44,658 bases of DNA from Myxococcales bacterium (GTDB lineage Bacteria > Myxococcota > Polyangia > HGW-17 > SLPX01), in contig SLPX01000236.1 of the NCBI GenBank assembly GCA_007131745.1, positions 1 through 44,658 of the forward strand. The letters run 5' to 3'. The position numbers and the translations under genes are program-made. Each line of letters begins with the position of its first letter. The first letter of the stretch is position 1. The notes beneath the pieces were generated by a model. The model had not been told where the DNA came from, made no database searches, and was given only the letters and a program-made list of their open reading frames with translations. Below are positions 16,544 to 26,228 of this stretch, piece after piece.

Positions 16544-17806
16544 ATGGCCGGTGCAAGAAAATATGAAGTTGTCAAACGACTCGACGCCGGGGGTATGGCC
16601 GAGGTGTTTATCGGACGAACCGTGGGGATAGCCGGTATCACCAAGAAAGTGGCGATAAAAAGGGTTTTACCCCACTTGGCCAAAAACAAAAAGTTTGTAA
16701 GCATGTTTTTGGACGAAGCAAGAGTGGTAATGAAGCTGAGCCACGCCAATGTTGTCCAGGTTTTTGATGTGGGAGAAGATGAAGGCACTTACTTTATCGT
16801 AATGGAGTTCATAGACGGGGTGAGCCTGAAGGATATAGTCGACAAGTTGAGGGAAAGAAGACAGATGGCACCGGTCGGTGCTGCGGTCCAAATCGTCGCG
16901 GAGGCAGCGCGCGGACTTAATTATGCGCACGACGCGAGGGATGAAAACGGCAGCCCTCTCCACATTGTCCACAGGGATGTGAGTCCTCCAAACATCCTGG
17001 TTTCGGTTCAAGGAGAGGTGAAGGTGACTGATTTCGGATTGGCAAAAGCGGCCAGCCAGCTCGAAACCACGGATCCGGGCGTGGTAAAGGGAAAGTTTTC
17101 ATATTTGTCTCCCGAAGCTGTGGATGGAGAAACGGTCGACAAGAGGACCGACATATTTTCTCTTGGAATAGTTCTTTTCGAATTGCTTACGGGGAAAAGG
17201 CTTTTTTTGGGAGAGACCGATTATCAGACCGTTTTGCTGGTAGGAAAAGCCCACGTGCCGTCGGTGGCTATGCTCAACAGAGCGGTTCCGGAACTTCTTG
17301 ACGATATAGTGCACAAAGCCCTCGCAAGAAATAGAGACGATCGCTATCAAACAGCGGAAGAATTTGCAGATGCTTTGACAAGTTTTCTTTATACTTCCGG
17401 ATTCAAGGCAACGAGCCGGCATGTAGCGGATCTTGTGGCCGCCGTACGGGGAGACCCGAAAAGTACGGCGGCGAAAAAATTGGCCGAAGAGCTGACAAGA
17501 CAAGAACTATTTGCCGGATTGGCGGGGTGGGATGGGGCAAACATACCGGCCAAGAATCTTTTGAGCGGAAACATCGGGGATTCTATAGTGGATCCAAGAA
17601 ACTGGATCGGCGATCTGGGACTTGATGAAGAAGAATCTGTTGAGGATTTCGAAGACAACACAGAAGATGCAGAGGGTTTTGATATAGATTTGTCCGGTAT
17701 GGATGCAGCGGGCGACGATAAAGAAAGTTATTCCGAAGAGACAACATCCCGCGGAGAAGAAGCATCAGGGTTTTTCCGTCGTCTTTTCGGCGGAAAAGAG
17801 AATTAA
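16544..17806 (+). CDS. Cytosolic Hanks-type Ser/Thr protein kinase
   Basis: A 420-residue eukaryotic-like protein kinase. Using the start at 16544, the Gly-rich loop is L-D-A-G-G-M-A-E-V-F, the ATP-binding lysine is Lys39 in V-A-I-K-R and the helix-C glutamate is Glu58. The catalytic loop H-R-D-V-S-P-P-N carries Asp145 and Asn150, the D-F-G aspartate is Asp163, and S-P-E-A replaces the usual A-P-E. The kinase fold ends near 285. The remaining 135 residues include a strongly acidic tail and a basic end, with no membrane segment or sensor domain. All catalytic residues are present, so it should be active. GAGG lies 5 bases before this ATG. An earlier ATG (16529) has no such site. Its stop codon overlaps the truB stop on the other strand. 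Substrates are unknown. Confidence 0.93.
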   Translation: MAGARKYEVVKRLDAGGMAEVFIGRTVGIAGITKKVAIKRVLPHLAKNKKFVSMFLDEARVVMKLSHANVVQVFDVGEDEGTYFIVMEFIDGVSLKDIVDKLRERRQMAPVGAAVQIVAEAARGLNYAHDARDENGSPLHIVHRDVSPPNILVSVQGEVKVTDFGLAKAASQLETTDPGVVKGKFSYLSPEAVDGETVDKRTDIFSLGIVLFELLTGKRLFLGETDYQTVLLVGKAHVPSVAMLNRAVPELLDDIVHKALARNRDDRYQTAEEFADALTSFLYTSGFKATSRHVADLVAAVRGDPKSTAAKKLAEELTRQELFAGLAGWDGANIPAKNLLSGNIGDSIVDPRNWIGDLGLDEEESVEDFEDNTEDAEGFDIDLSGMDAAGDDKESYSEETTSRGEEASGFFRRLFGGKEN

Positions 17807-18738
17807 TCAAAATTCGGCTCTTTATAGAAGACTTTTCTTGGAAAAATCCGATTTTCTTTAAGTTCTGCAATTGCTACAAGAGTGTTTTCCTCGGAATACA
17901 CGGCGATATTGGAGTTTTCTTTAAGTTGCAAAGATCCGCCACTTTCTGAAATCAACGAGGATACACTCAGGCTTTGTCCGTGACAAAGCGTCAAAATATC
18001 GTTTTTTGCTATGTTTGCACAAGGAAGATGTGAAAGGATTGTGCGAGGATGTATGACGAGGTCATTGATACAACCTTCGTGCCGTTTGTTTGCCAAGGTT
18101 TCGAATCCGATAGCGGTTTCTATCGTCAAGCAACCCACCCGGATACGTCTAAGAGATGATAAATGAGCGCCGCATCCCAGTTCCGCGCCGATATCGTCTG
18201 CGAGCTGCCTTATATATGTCCCTTTTCCGCACTCTACTCTGAAGCTGAGTACAGGAGGAGACCATTCAAGAACATCCAGGGAGTGAATGGTTACTTCTCT
18301 GGTGGGAAGTTCTTCGGGCGGACATCCCGCCCGTGCAAGGGAGTATAGTCTGCGCCCGTTTATTTTGACGGCTGAAAAAGAAGGAGTTTTCTGCGTAACC
18401 ACGCCCTGCCATCTTGCAGCAACATCCCGGATCCTGTTTTTTGTTATCCCTTCGGGTATTTCAGAACGGGAGATCACCGTTCCGTGAGCGTCTAAAGTAT
18501 CGGTGCGAACACCCAGGGTCGCTTCAGCGTCATAAATCTTTTTTCCTCTTGTGACATGTTCCATGAGCCGGGTGGCGCCACCGACAAGAATAGGCAAAAC
18601 ACCAGTCGCCATCGGGTCCAATGTTCCCCCATGGCCGATTTTTTTTACGCGAAGAATTTTTTTTAATTTGCCGACAACGTCGGCGGAAGTGATATTAATA
18701 GGTTTGTCTATATTGAGAACGCCGAAAAGATCGGACAT
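17803..18738 (-). CDS. truB: tRNA pseudouridine-55 synthase TruB
   Basis: A 311-residue enzyme that isomerises U55 of elongator tRNAs to pseudouridine. The catalytic aspartate is Asp41 in G-H-G-G-T-L-D-P-M-A-T-G. Other family marks are the N-terminal G-V-L-N-I-D-K-P, Y-D-A-E-A-T-L-G and E-C-G-K-G-T-Y-I-R-Q-L-A-D-D. The ATG shares one base with the stop of the DHH phosphoesterase gene (TGATG), indicating translational coupling at the end of the rimP-nusA-infB operon. The stop overlaps the kinase stop on the other strand by four bases. In many bacteria rpsO and pnp follow truB, but here the operon ends. Confidence 0.97.
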   Translation of the reverse strand: MSDLFGVLNIDKPINITSADVVGKLKKILRVKKIGHGGTLDPMATGVLPILVGGATRLMEHVTRGKKIYDAEATLGVRTDTLDAHGTVISRSEIPEGITKNRIRDVAARWQGVVTQKTPSFSAVKINGRRLYSLARAGCPPEELPTREVTIHSLDVLEWSPPVLSFRVECGKGTYIRQLADDIGAELGCGAHLSSLRRIRVGCLTIETAIGFETLANKRHEGCINDLVIHPRTILSHLPCANIAKNDILTLCHGQSLSVSSLISESGGSLQLKENSNIAVYSEENTLVAIAELKENRIFPRKVFYKEPNFD

Positions 18739-19709
18739 CAGTGTGCTTCTGCTTTTTCGTGCGTAAGTTGTTCGGATTCTCTCATGAGAGTTTCCTTGAT
18801 GTTTTCCAAGTCCCCATGCATGAGACAGCCGGCTGCGTTCTTGTGGCCGCCTCCACCGTATTTTGCGGCCAGCTCGGAAACGTCAATATTTCCCTTGGAT
18901 CTCAGCCCTGCCTTCCATCCATTTTCTCTTTCCGAAAGCTGTATGGCGATTTCAACACCCTTGATGCCTCTTGCATGATTGATGAATGTATCCAGCATGG
19001 ATTGGTCCATGTTTTCTTCGACAAGAAACTTCTTGGGAGCGATGATAACGGCAACCTTGCCGTTGGGAGAGATCTCAAGGGAAGAAAGCACCTTGGCGAG
19101 AAGACGAACCCTTCCTGCAGGGTTGCTCTCGTAAATGGAAATGGCCATTTTCCAGGGATCAACTCCCCAACTCAAAACCTCTCCCGCCGTGTAGAGAGCC
19201 TCCGGGTTGGTGGATGAATAGCGAAAACCTCCGGTATCGGTGTACAAGGCGCACCATATGGCTTCGCCAAGGCGCGCATCGTCTTTGATTCCAAATTCTT
19301 TTGCCAAACGATAAAGCATAACTCCGGCCGCGGCCGCTTCAGGGTCCCTCCATATCAAATCGCCGAAATTCTTGAACCTGAGATGATGATCAATGACTAT
19401 TCTAATGCCGGCTCTTGTCTTTTCCGGGAAATCAGAGCCGAGCAGTTCCGGATCTGCCGTATCAAAAATCAACGACGCATCAAAAACACTTTCAGCATCG
19501 AGCTGCTTCCTTGTCGCCGGTGGCATCTCAAGGAAGCTGAACAGTTCCGGCACGCCGGATGGAGCGTATATTATAAAATCTTTTTGGAGCAGTTCGAGCA
19601 ATCTTCCACATCCGGCAAGACATCCTATGGCGTCTCCATCCGGGTTGACATGGCTTGTGATCAGAAAGCGCTCGTTTTTACGGATGATATTTGCAACTTC
19701 GGAAATCAT
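18738..19709 (-). CDS. nrnA: DHH/DHHA1 phosphoesterase, NrnA-like
   Basis: A 323-residue metal-dependent phosphoesterase. In this operon position the family includes NrnA enzymes that degrade oligoribonucleotides and dephosphorylate pAp. Motifs in order are S-H-V-N-P-D-G-D (about 19-26), F-D-T-A-D (about 82-86), I-D-H-H (about 110-113), D-T-G-G-F-R-Y (about 158-164) and the DHHA1 substrate loop G-G-G-G-H-K-N-A-A-G (about 285-294). The length and motif set are typical of NrnA. The start overlaps the rbfA stop by one base (TAATG) and the stop overlaps the truB start by one base. Assignment to NrnA rather than another DHH enzyme rests on motifs and context. Confidence 0.92.
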   Translation of the reverse strand: MISEVANIIRKNERFLITSHVNPDGDAIGCLAGCGRLLELLQKDFIIYAPSGVPELFSFLEMPPATRKQLDAESVFDASLIFDTADPELLGSDFPEKTRAGIRIVIDHHLRFKNFGDLIWRDPEAAAAGVMLYRLAKEFGIKDDARLGEAIWCALYTDTGGFRYSSTNPEALYTAGEVLSWGVDPWKMAISIYESNPAGRVRLLAKVLSSLEISPNGKVAVIIAPKKFLVEENMDQSMLDTFINHARGIKGVEIAIQLSERENGWKAGLRSKGNIDVSELAAKYGGGGHKNAAGCLMHGDLENIKETLMRESEQLTHEKAEAH

Positions 19710-20137
19710 TATGCATCATCTTTTGGGTCGGGGAAATCACTTGCCGGGTTTCCCGGATATGAGATTTCCGATCCGGATTCCGGTAAAACTTCTTTCAGGA
19801 TGTTTTCTATTTTCACGGCATCGGCAAGGGTTTCGTCAATGAAAAAAGAAAGCTCTGGTATTCTTTTAAGTGCCAGCTTTTTTCCCATTTCGCTTCGAAT
19901 GAAAGCCGCTGCAGCGCGCAAACCTTCAAGAGCATCTTTCTTTGTGATTTCATCCTCTGTTGAAACGGAAATGAAAACTTTTGCATGTCTGAGATCTCTG
20001 GAGACTTCCACTCCCGTTACCGCCGCAAGAACACTTTTACGGATCCTGGGGTCGCGGACTCGATGCAACAGGGTTTCACCGATAGCTTGCTTCATGCTGT
20101 TGGCGATACGACGGGTTCTTTTCGTTTCCGTTGGCAT
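19709..20137 (-). CDS. rbfA: Ribosome-binding factor A
   Basis: A 142-residue small-subunit maturation factor that binds the 16S rRNA 5' region. It has the expected start R-I-A-N-S-M-K-Q-A-I-G, then V-R-D-P-R-I-R, A-K-V-F-I-S-V and the family mark K-R-I-P-E-L-S-F-F-I-D-E-T. The C-terminal 25 residues are an acidic extension (P-E-S-G-S-E-I). The gene begins 6 bases after ylxP, with a GAGG inside the end of ylxP, and its stop overlaps the next start. Confidence 0.95.
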   Translation of the reverse strand: MPTETKRTRRIANSMKQAIGETLLHRVRDPRIRKSVLAAVTGVEVSRDLRHAKVFISVSTEDEITKKDALEGLRAAAAFIRSEMGKKLALKRIPELSFFIDETLADAVKIENILKEVLPESGSEISYPGNPASDFPDPKDDA

Positions 20138-20143
20138 CTGAAC

Positions 20144-20509
20144 TCATTGATCCTCGTGGTGAAGAATGCTTTCATCCAAAAAGTCGTGATATTCCGGATA
20201 TTCGCTTTCGTCCCATGTGTCTCCCATGTGGATAATCTCCGTTCGGCAATGGGTCATGGATGCGAGGTGGGTGTTTTCGATGAAGCGTATGGTTTTCTGA
20301 ATGATCTCGTCTGCATGTTTTGCCTCTGAAGAGACACATGCTATACCGATTTGACACGATTGCAGTTTGTTTTGCAAACCTGTTTCCGCGATGCATACTC
20401 TGAATTTCGCACGGGTCTTGTCCAAGATAGACCGCAGGATTTTTCTTTTCGCTTTGAGTGATTGGCTTTGTGGTATTCTGAGGGTCAACCGAGCCACGCC
20501 GATCTTCAT
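20144..20509 (-). CDS. ylxP: YlxP/DUF503 family protein
   Basis: A 121-residue protein of the DUF503 (YlxP) family, regularly found between infB and rbfA. Its role in ribosome assembly is suspected but not established. Matches are the N-terminal I-G-V-A-R-L-T-L-R-I-P, S-L-K-A-K-R-K-I-L-R-S, and I-A-C-V-S-S-E-A-K-H-A-D-E-I. The ATG at 20509 is chosen because it gives the family N-terminus and has AAAGG 7 bases upstream. An open reading extends to 20575 with no support. The spacing to infB is 76 bases. Confidence 0.92.
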   Translation of the reverse strand: MKIGVARLTLRIPQSQSLKAKRKILRSILDKTRAKFRVCIAETGLQNKLQSCQIGIACVSSEAKHADEIIQKTIRFIENTHLASMTHCRTEIIHMGDTWDESEYPEYHDFLDESILHHEDQ

Positions 20510-20585
20510 GAAATACCTTTCATTGACAATGGGATTAAACGAATGAAATCCTGTAAAGCTGCAAGCGGTGATCATGGCGGCAACA

Positions 20586-23288
20586 TCAAAGATCCGCTGT
20601 TTTTTCCTCGAAATCGAATACTTCTATGATGTCGCCATCCTTGATGTCGTTGAATTTTTCAATGGAGAGGCCGCATTCATAGCCTTTTTCCACTTCACGC
20701 ACATCGTCCTTAAATCGCTTGAGCGATCCGATTTTTCCCGTATAGACTTGAACATTGTCCCTGAACAACCGGATGTTGGAAGAACGTGCGATTTTGCCTT
20801 CAGTGACAAAACATCCGGCAACCATTCCCACCTTGGGTATGCTGAATGTCTGTCGGACTTCCAGTTGTCCGACTTTCTTTTCCAACCGTTCTTTCGGGAG
20901 AAGCCCCCGCATTACTTCCTTTAAGTCATCGAGCAGTTCATAGATTACGTTGTAGATCCGTATTTCTACATGTTCTTGCTCCGCTGCTTGATTGGCTTTT
21001 CCGGCGGGGCGGACGTTGAAACCGACCACGATGGCGCCTGATGCCTTGGCAAAAGTTATGTCGGTTTCGGTGATACCTCCCACGCCGGAGGAAATCACGG
21101 ATGTCTTGACTTTCTCGGTGCTGAGTTTCGTGATGGATTCTTTTATCGCTTCCGCTGTGCCGTGAACATCTGTTTTAAGAACGATTTTTAGCTCCTGCTG
21201 GGAGCCTTCTTTTATCATTTCGGCAATACGATCCAACCGCAGGGCCGATGAACTGGATTCGGCAAGCTCCTTTTTGCGGGTTTCTTCGCGGCGGTGATCC
21301 ACAATTCTGCGGGCTTTTTTGTCATCCTCTATTACGTAGAAATTATCTCCACTGTCAGGAACACCGTCCAGGCCGAGAATGCGGACCGGCGTGGAAGGGA
21401 CGGCTTTTTTTATGGGATTTCCCCAGTGGTCCATCATTGCTCTTACGTGGCCGTAATACTTGCCGGCCACTATGATGGCGCCCTGTTCTACCGTGCCTTC
21501 CTGGACCAAAATGGTGCTGATCGGCCCCCTGGATTTGTCAAGCAGGGCTTCCAACACGATTCCCCTGCCGGGCTTGTGAGGGTTGGCCCGGAGTTCCAGT
21601 ATTTCGGCCTGGAGAAGGACGCTTTCAAGCAAGCGGTCGATTCCTTGACCGGTCAAAGCGGATACTTCGACCATCAGAGTGTCACCGCCCCATTCTTCCG
21701 CTAATACCTCGTGAGCGGTCAACTCCTGTCGAACTCTCGATGGATCTGCATCGCCCTTGTCTATCTTGTTGATTGCTACAACTATGGGTACTTCGGCAGC
21801 TTTAGCGTGTTCAATGGCTTCTTTGGTTTGAGGCATTACCCCGTCGTCCGCGGCTACGACAAGGATCACGATATCAGTGCATTGTGCGCCGCGGGAGCGC
21901 ATTTTGGTAAAGGCTTCATGACCCGGAGTGTCGATAAAAACGACTTCTCCACTAGGTGTTTGAACCTTGTAAGCTCCTATGTGTTGAGTAATCCCGCCGG
22001 CCTCGTGGGATGCGACATTCGCGTTGCGGATTCTGTCAAGCAAAGAAGTTTTGCCGTGGTCGACATGCCCCATGACAGTGACCACAGGACTCCTGGCAAC
22101 CAGGTCTTCCTGCTTGTCTTCCAATGCCTGGATCAATGCTTCTTCCTGGAAGGCGACGTTTTCAATGTCAAATCCGAACTCTGCTGCGAGCAATGTCGCT
22201 GTGTCTACATCCAGTGTTGTGTTGATCGTTACGCCGGTAATGCCCATTGTCCAGAGATGCTTCAACGCCTCACCCGACTTGATGCCCATTTGCTTGGCCA
22301 ACTCCGATACGGAAATGGCATTTTCCATCCGGATTCGTCGTTTGTGTTCCGCCGGCGTGGTGATAAGGGTTTGCTTGGCTTTTTTCGTTGTTTTCTTCTT
22401 CCCCTTGGCCCCTTTGCCGAACGGAAGAGCTTTTTCCGATTTTTTGGGCGTGTATATTCTTCTGGAATGCCGGGACGTATCGGTCAAATTCGTTATGACG
22501 ACTTTTGGAGCGGCTCTCATCTGCGGAAGTTCTATACGCCGACCGGTAGGTCCCAGCTTTTCTTCTTTCTCTTCCTGCTTGCCCTCCGAAGGGGCCTGTT
22601 CATCGGCCGTTGCTTTTACCGGAGCTGCTTCAGTTTTCCCCAAGACTGCATCGGCCGCGGTTTCTTCAGTCGACGCTTCCGGCGCACTTCCCTCCTCAGC
22701 CGAGTCTGTTTCAGCAGGAGAAGCCTCTCCAAGAGAAGGTTTCTGGGAGATATGACTTTCATCCATATCTTGTTTTGCTGATTTCGCGGCGGTTGAGGTT
22801 TCCGTTTCTTGCGCAGCTTCTTCATGGAGTGGTTGGGATTTTACATCCTTTGAAACCGATGAATCATCCACGCGATCCGGCGAAATGGACATGATCGGAG
22901 GTTCGGCAGAGACGACGTGTTCGTGTTCGGAAAAATCGCCCTGAGCCTCTTCAGTGACTTTTTGAGCTTCTTCTACAGCCGGAACCGGGTCTTTCACTAC
23001 ATCATCCTGAACGATTTCCGCTTCCTGTTGCTTGCTTTCTGCTTCAACGGCCGGGCGAGATCGTTTCAGGCTTGAACGGCGGCGGATTACAGTGGAACCA
23101 AGCCTTTTTTCAACCGTATTGGCCTGTTTTTCTTTTTGAAGAGCTTTTGTAACCCTGCCGACTTCGTCTTGCGTCAGCGTGCTCATGTGATTGGAGATAA
23201 CGATGCCCATTTGCTGTATTTTGGACACCAAATCCTTGTTCTTGATGCCCATTTTCTTGGCTATTTCGTAAACCCTGACCTTTGGCAT
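20586..23288 (-). CDS. infB: Translation initiation factor IF-2
   Basis: A 900-residue GTPase that places initiator tRNA on the small ribosomal subunit. An N-terminal IF2_N domain (about 1-50) is followed by a long acidic, Ala/Glu-rich linker (about 55-290) and a second IF2_N-like domain (about 325-385). The G domain has G-H-V-D-H-G-K-T (about 406-413), D-T-P-G-H-E (G3) and N-K-I-D (about 503-506). The C-terminal domains include G-T-A-E-A-I-K-E-S and F-N-V-R-P-A-G-K. GGAGCAGGAG stands just before the ATG. The long antisense open readings within this gene are composition artefacts. A 184-base untranslated gap separates it from ylxR. Confidence 0.98.
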   Translation of the reverse strand: MPKVRVYEIAKKMGIKNKDLVSKIQQMGIVISNHMSTLTQDEVGRVTKALQKEKQANTVEKRLGSTVIRRRSSLKRSRPAVEAESKQQEAEIVQDDVVKDPVPAVEEAQKVTEEAQGDFSEHEHVVSAEPPIMSISPDRVDDSSVSKDVKSQPLHEEAAQETETSTAAKSAKQDMDESHISQKPSLGEASPAETDSAEEGSAPEASTEETAADAVLGKTEAAPVKATADEQAPSEGKQEEKEEKLGPTGRRIELPQMRAAPKVVITNLTDTSRHSRRIYTPKKSEKALPFGKGAKGKKKTTKKAKQTLITTPAEHKRRIRMENAISVSELAKQMGIKSGEALKHLWTMGITGVTINTTLDVDTATLLAAEFGFDIENVAFQEEALIQALEDKQEDLVARSPVVTVMGHVDHGKTSLLDRIRNANVASHEAGGITQHIGAYKVQTPSGEVVFIDTPGHEAFTKMRSRGAQCTDIVILVVAADDGVMPQTKEAIEHAKAAEVPIVVAINKIDKGDADPSRVRQELTAHEVLAEEWGGDTLMVEVSALTGQGIDRLLESVLLQAEILELRANPHKPGRGIVLEALLDKSRGPISTILVQEGTVEQGAIIVAGKYYGHVRAMMDHWGNPIKKAVPSTPVRILGLDGVPDSGDNFYVIEDDKKARRIVDHRREETRKKELAESSSSALRLDRIAEMIKEGSQQELKIVLKTDVHGTAEAIKESITKLSTEKVKTSVISSGVGGITETDITFAKASGAIVVGFNVRPAGKANQAAEQEHVEIRIYNVIYELLDDLKEVMRGLLPKERLEKKVGQLEVRQTFSIPKVGMVAGCFVTEGKIARSSNIRLFRDNVQVYTGKIGSLKRFKDDVREVEKGYECGLSIEKFNDIKDGDIIEVFDFEEKTADL

Positions 23289-23472
23289 CTCCTGCTCCCG
23301 TTTGGACGACCTTAGATGGTCGACTCAAAAACTTCAGATTTTGTATGATCGCCGTGCTTAAAAATAAGGCTCTCTGCAATTTTTCAGGGGCGACAATGAC
23401 CCGTTTTTAAATCAAGTCCGGATAAATCATTTTTCCGCCGGCCCTAAAACCCGGTGACGATCCGTAAAAAGT
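23289..23472 (-). promoter_or_regulatory. Untranslated gap between ylxR and infB
   Basis: This is the longest gap inside an otherwise tight operon. On the mRNA strand it includes a small hairpin close to the infB ribosome-binding site: CGACC/GGTCG, pairing 23307-23311 with 23318-23322 around a 6-base loop. I see no gene and no clear promoter. It may contain an internal promoter or infB control element. Confidence 0.35.
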
Positions 23473-23841
23473 TCAATTTTCACACCGGCCGGTTTTTTCC
23501 AGACATTCGATCCATAGAGACAAGCGAGTTCTCTTTTCTAGAGATTTCCTGTCCCCGGCCGTCGATAGTTCCAACAAGCGATGTTTTGTGGCTTCTATTG
23601 CTTCCACCACCAGTTTTTCCGAATTCTCTTGATAACACGCAGTTTCCACAGTCAACGCCCTGCTTAACGCTTTTTTCCGCAGAGCGCGCACGATGCACTC
23701 CCGGGATGGACAAAAGTACGCTCCCCTTCCCTTCTGGGAGCGAAAAGTGAAAACAAGGCTTTTTCCGGAACCGGAAACTGCTTTCAACAGAAAATCCTTT
23801 TCTTTTTTCTTTCTGCATCCAATACACGTTCTTATCGGCAA
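23473..23841 (-). CDS. ylxR: YlxR family RNA-binding protein
   Basis: A 122-residue protein of the YlxR/DUF448 family, small predicted RNA-binding proteins encoded between nusA and infB. The marks are R-T-C-I-G-C-R-K-K-K at the N-terminus and G-R-G-A-Y-F-C-P-S-R-E-C, followed by K-K-A-L-S-R-A-L. The C-terminal 40 residues are less conserved. The only usable start that keeps the family N-terminus is TTG (23841). I see no ATG or GTG in frame between it and the upstream stops, and no strong ribosome-binding site. The gene follows nusA after 48 bases. Confidence 0.9.
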   Translation of the reverse strand: MPIRTCIGCRKKKEKDFLLKAVSGSGKSLVFTFRSQKGRGAYFCPSRECIVRALRKKALSRALTVETACYQENSEKLVVEAIEATKHRLLELSTAGDRKSLEKRTRLSLWIECLEKTGRCEN

Positions 23842-23889
23842 CGTTTTGACCGTAACGTTTCTCGGAGGTGAATAATTAGCGACTACCCT

Positions 23890-25632
23890 TTAGGGCTCCA
23901 TTTCTTCCCGCTCCGGGGAGTCGATTGGTTCACCCGCGCTCATATCATTATCCAAGGGTTCTACATCATTTGTACGGAATGACGACAAAACTTCACTTGT
24001 CGAAGCTTCATCCGTAGTTTCATCTGTAATGTCTTCCATCTGATCGTCCGTTGTCGGACTATCTTTTTCGGCTATTTCCTCGGGCCGGTTCTCCTCCATC
24101 CATTTTGCCAAACTCTGTTGAATTTGACGCGCTTGAGGCATGGCCAGGCCACTTAATTGGGAAAGCCTTTCAATGTTGCTCTCCTGGTAAATGTCTTCGG
24201 GAGTCTTGTAATTGCTCTCCCAGAGACTTTCAGCGGCCATTTCATCAATTTCCGGGATGGACAAAAGCACATTTACTTGCTCTTGTTTTTGCAGTTCGAG
24301 TTCTTCAGCCTGTTTTTTCAAAGCTTCTTGTGCGGCCAGAGCTATTTTTTGGGCAGCGTCTACACCTCCCATTCCGGGAATTGCAGCCAGTTCTTCCGGA
24401 TTAGCACCGGCGACTTCTTCCGCACTGCGCCAGCCCAGCCGAAACATTGTTTCAGCCAAATCGTCGGAAATGCCTGCAATGGAGGAGATAGAACGCCTGC
24501 TTCTTTCCTCCATTTCCTGAATTTTTGATTCAGAATGAATGTCTATCCGCCAACCGGTGAGCTGAGATGCGAGACGAACATTTTGCCCCTTTTTGCCAAT
24601 GGCTAAGGAGAGCTTGTCGTCAGGAACTATCAGCTCCATGGTATGTCCCTCCGCGTCTATCAGGACACGGTTCACTTCAGCAGGGGCGATGGCGTTGCAT
24701 ACAAACCGGGCGGGATCTTCGTCGAAATTAACAATATCTATCTTTTCCCCGCGCAACTCCTGCACGACTGCTTGAACTCTGGATCCCCGCATGCCTACGC
24801 AAGCGCCCACAGGATCTACGTCCCTATCGGTAGAAGAGACGGCTATTTTTGAACGAGCTCCCGGTTCTCTAGCACTGGATTCGATCCTCACTATTTTTTC
24901 GTAAATCTCTGGAACCTCCAGCTCGAAAAGCTTTTCCAGCAATCCCTTGTGGGTTCTGGAAAGAATGATCTGGGAACCTCGTGAAGCGCGATCTATATCC
25001 AGAACATATGCAACAATCCGATCGCCGGCGCGATAGGTTTCCCTGGGAACTTGTTCCCGTGTCGGTAGAATGGCTTCAGTTCTTCCCAGATCTACAATGA
25101 TGGCGCCTCTTTCAAAACGGCGGACCACTCCGGTGATGATTTCGCCCTTCCGATCCTTGTATTCGTTGTAAATGTTCTCTCTTTCAGCTTCTCTGACTCT
25201 TTGAATTATCACCTGCTTGGCTGTTTGGGCTGCAATGCGTCCGAATCCACGTCTGTAAGTCTTCAAATCCAGAAGGTCACCAAAGGATTCATCCTGCTCC
25301 TTGGCTTGCTCATGATCTTCAGGGCGGTAAAAAACCTGAAACAGGAGTTCATCACCCCCAACAGCCTCGAGACCATATTTTTCAGCATCGTCTACCGAAA
25401 TATAACGGCCGGAAAGGGTTTCTTCTTCATCTTCCACGACTTCAAGGATCAAGAACAAATCCACAGCCCCGGTTTCTTCGTTGAATCTGGTCTCCATTTC
25501 CCTGTGTTGACCAAAAGACTTTTTTGCCGCGGTTAGGATGGCTTGTTCAAGGGTTTCAATAAGAACATTACGGTCTATGCCCTTGTCTTTTCCAACCTGT
25601 TCTATGATGACGTTCAAATTCGCTTGTTGCAT
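23890..25632 (-). CDS. nusA: Transcription factor NusA
   Basis: A 580-residue RNA polymerase-binding factor for pausing, termination and antitermination. The N-terminal domain (about 1-130) is followed by an S1 domain (about 135-200, [16 protein letters not shown]) and two KH domains (about 230-345, with [12 protein letters not shown] and [10 protein letters not shown]). Two helix-hairpin-helix repeats (about 380-435 and 455-510) resemble the C-terminal acidic repeats of proteobacterial NusA. The last 70 residues are acidic and disordered-looking. It begins one base after the rimP stop. Confidence 0.97.
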   Translation of the reverse strand: MQQANLNVIIEQVGKDKGIDRNVLIETLEQAILTAAKKSFGQHREMETRFNEETGAVDLFLILEVVEDEEETLSGRYISVDDAEKYGLEAVGGDELLFQVFYRPEDHEQAKEQDESFGDLLDLKTYRRGFGRIAAQTAKQVIIQRVREAERENIYNEYKDRKGEIITGVVRRFERGAIIVDLGRTEAILPTREQVPRETYRAGDRIVAYVLDIDRASRGSQIILSRTHKGLLEKLFELEVPEIYEKIVRIESSAREPGARSKIAVSSTDRDVDPVGACVGMRGSRVQAVVQELRGEKIDIVNFDEDPARFVCNAIAPAEVNRVLIDAEGHTMELIVPDDKLSLAIGKKGQNVRLASQLTGWRIDIHSESKIQEMEERSRRSISSIAGISDDLAETMFRLGWRSAEEVAGANPEELAAIPGMGGVDAAQKIALAAQEALKKQAEELELQKQEQVNVLLSIPEIDEMAAESLWESNYKTPEDIYQESNIERLSQLSGLAMPQARQIQQSLAKWMEENRPEEIAEKDSPTTDDQMEDITDETTDEASTSEVLSSFRTNDVEPLDNDMSAGEPIDSPEREEMEP

Positions 25633-25633
25633 T

Positions 25634-26140
25634 TCATTTCCTCGACGCGCTATCCGCCTGCGCGGTGTGGCGCTCCAAGTCTCCCACCAGGTTCGCTTTG
25701 TCTACATCACAAAGCCTTAAATCAAGGGTTTCGCCCTTATCGATTTCAATGGTTATGTTTTCGCCGGAAACATTTCTGATCACGCCTTTGTAGTTCTTCC
25801 TGTATTGCTCGGCTTCTGTTTTCAGCCGGAGTCTGACTTCCGACCCAATGAACCTTTGGAAATGTTCCTTGGTTACAAGGGGGCGATCTATTCCGGGTGA
25901 TGATACCTCGAGTCGATAAGAACGGCCGGGAACCGGATCCTCGACATCAAGAACAGCGCTTACCCGCCGGCTCACCTGGGTACAATTTTCAATGGTTATC
26001 CCCTGGGGCGATTGATCGATGTAAAGACGAACCACCAAATAACCCCGGTCCGAAGCTAATTCCGTCAAAATCAACTCGTAACCCATGTCTTCTACGACGG
26101 GTCTCACGATGGCGTCTATGCGGCTTGATATCTCCTTCAT
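25634..26140 (-). CDS. rimP: Ribosome maturation factor RimP
   Basis: A 168-residue 30S assembly factor. Conserved stretches are [42 protein letters not shown] and [14 protein letters not shown], followed by the C-terminal SH3-like domain. It is the first gene of the translation operon. A terminator-shaped hairpin lies 50 bases before its start. The ribosome-binding site (CCGGAAA) is weak. Confidence 0.97.
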   Translation of the reverse strand: MKEISSRIDAIVRPVVEDMGYELILTELASDRGYLVVRLYIDQSPQGITIENCTQVSRRVSAVLDVEDPVPGRSYRLEVSSPGIDRPLVTKEHFQRFIGSEVRLRLKTEAEQYRKNYKGVIRNVSGENITIEIDKGETLDLRLCDVDKANLVGDLERHTAQADSASRK

Positions 26141-26190
26141 TTTCCGGTTCGGATTCTTCGGTTTCTTACATCAAATAAAACACGTAGACG

Positions 26191-26228
26191 AAAAAAAAGA
26201 GTGGTCTCGAAAATCGGGTCCACTCTTT
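26191..26228 (-). terminator. Intrinsic terminator or attenuator in the rimP leader
   Basis: On the minus strand a perfect 9-base stem pairs 26220-26228 with 26196-26204 (AAAGAGTGG/CCACTCTTT), with a 15-base loop. The T-run continues through 26191 (eight T residues in all, three of them in the stem). The hairpin ends 50 bases before rimP and begins 106 bases after the stop of the upstream YbjN-like gene. It therefore either ends that gene's transcript or attenuates the rimP-nusA operon. Confidence 0.75.

Noticed and set aside
21711..22781. Long open readings antisense to infB (356 and 243 residues)
   Set aside because: They lie opposite the Ala/Glu-rich linker and G domain of a certain gene, have no recognisable domains, and are explained by codon composition.
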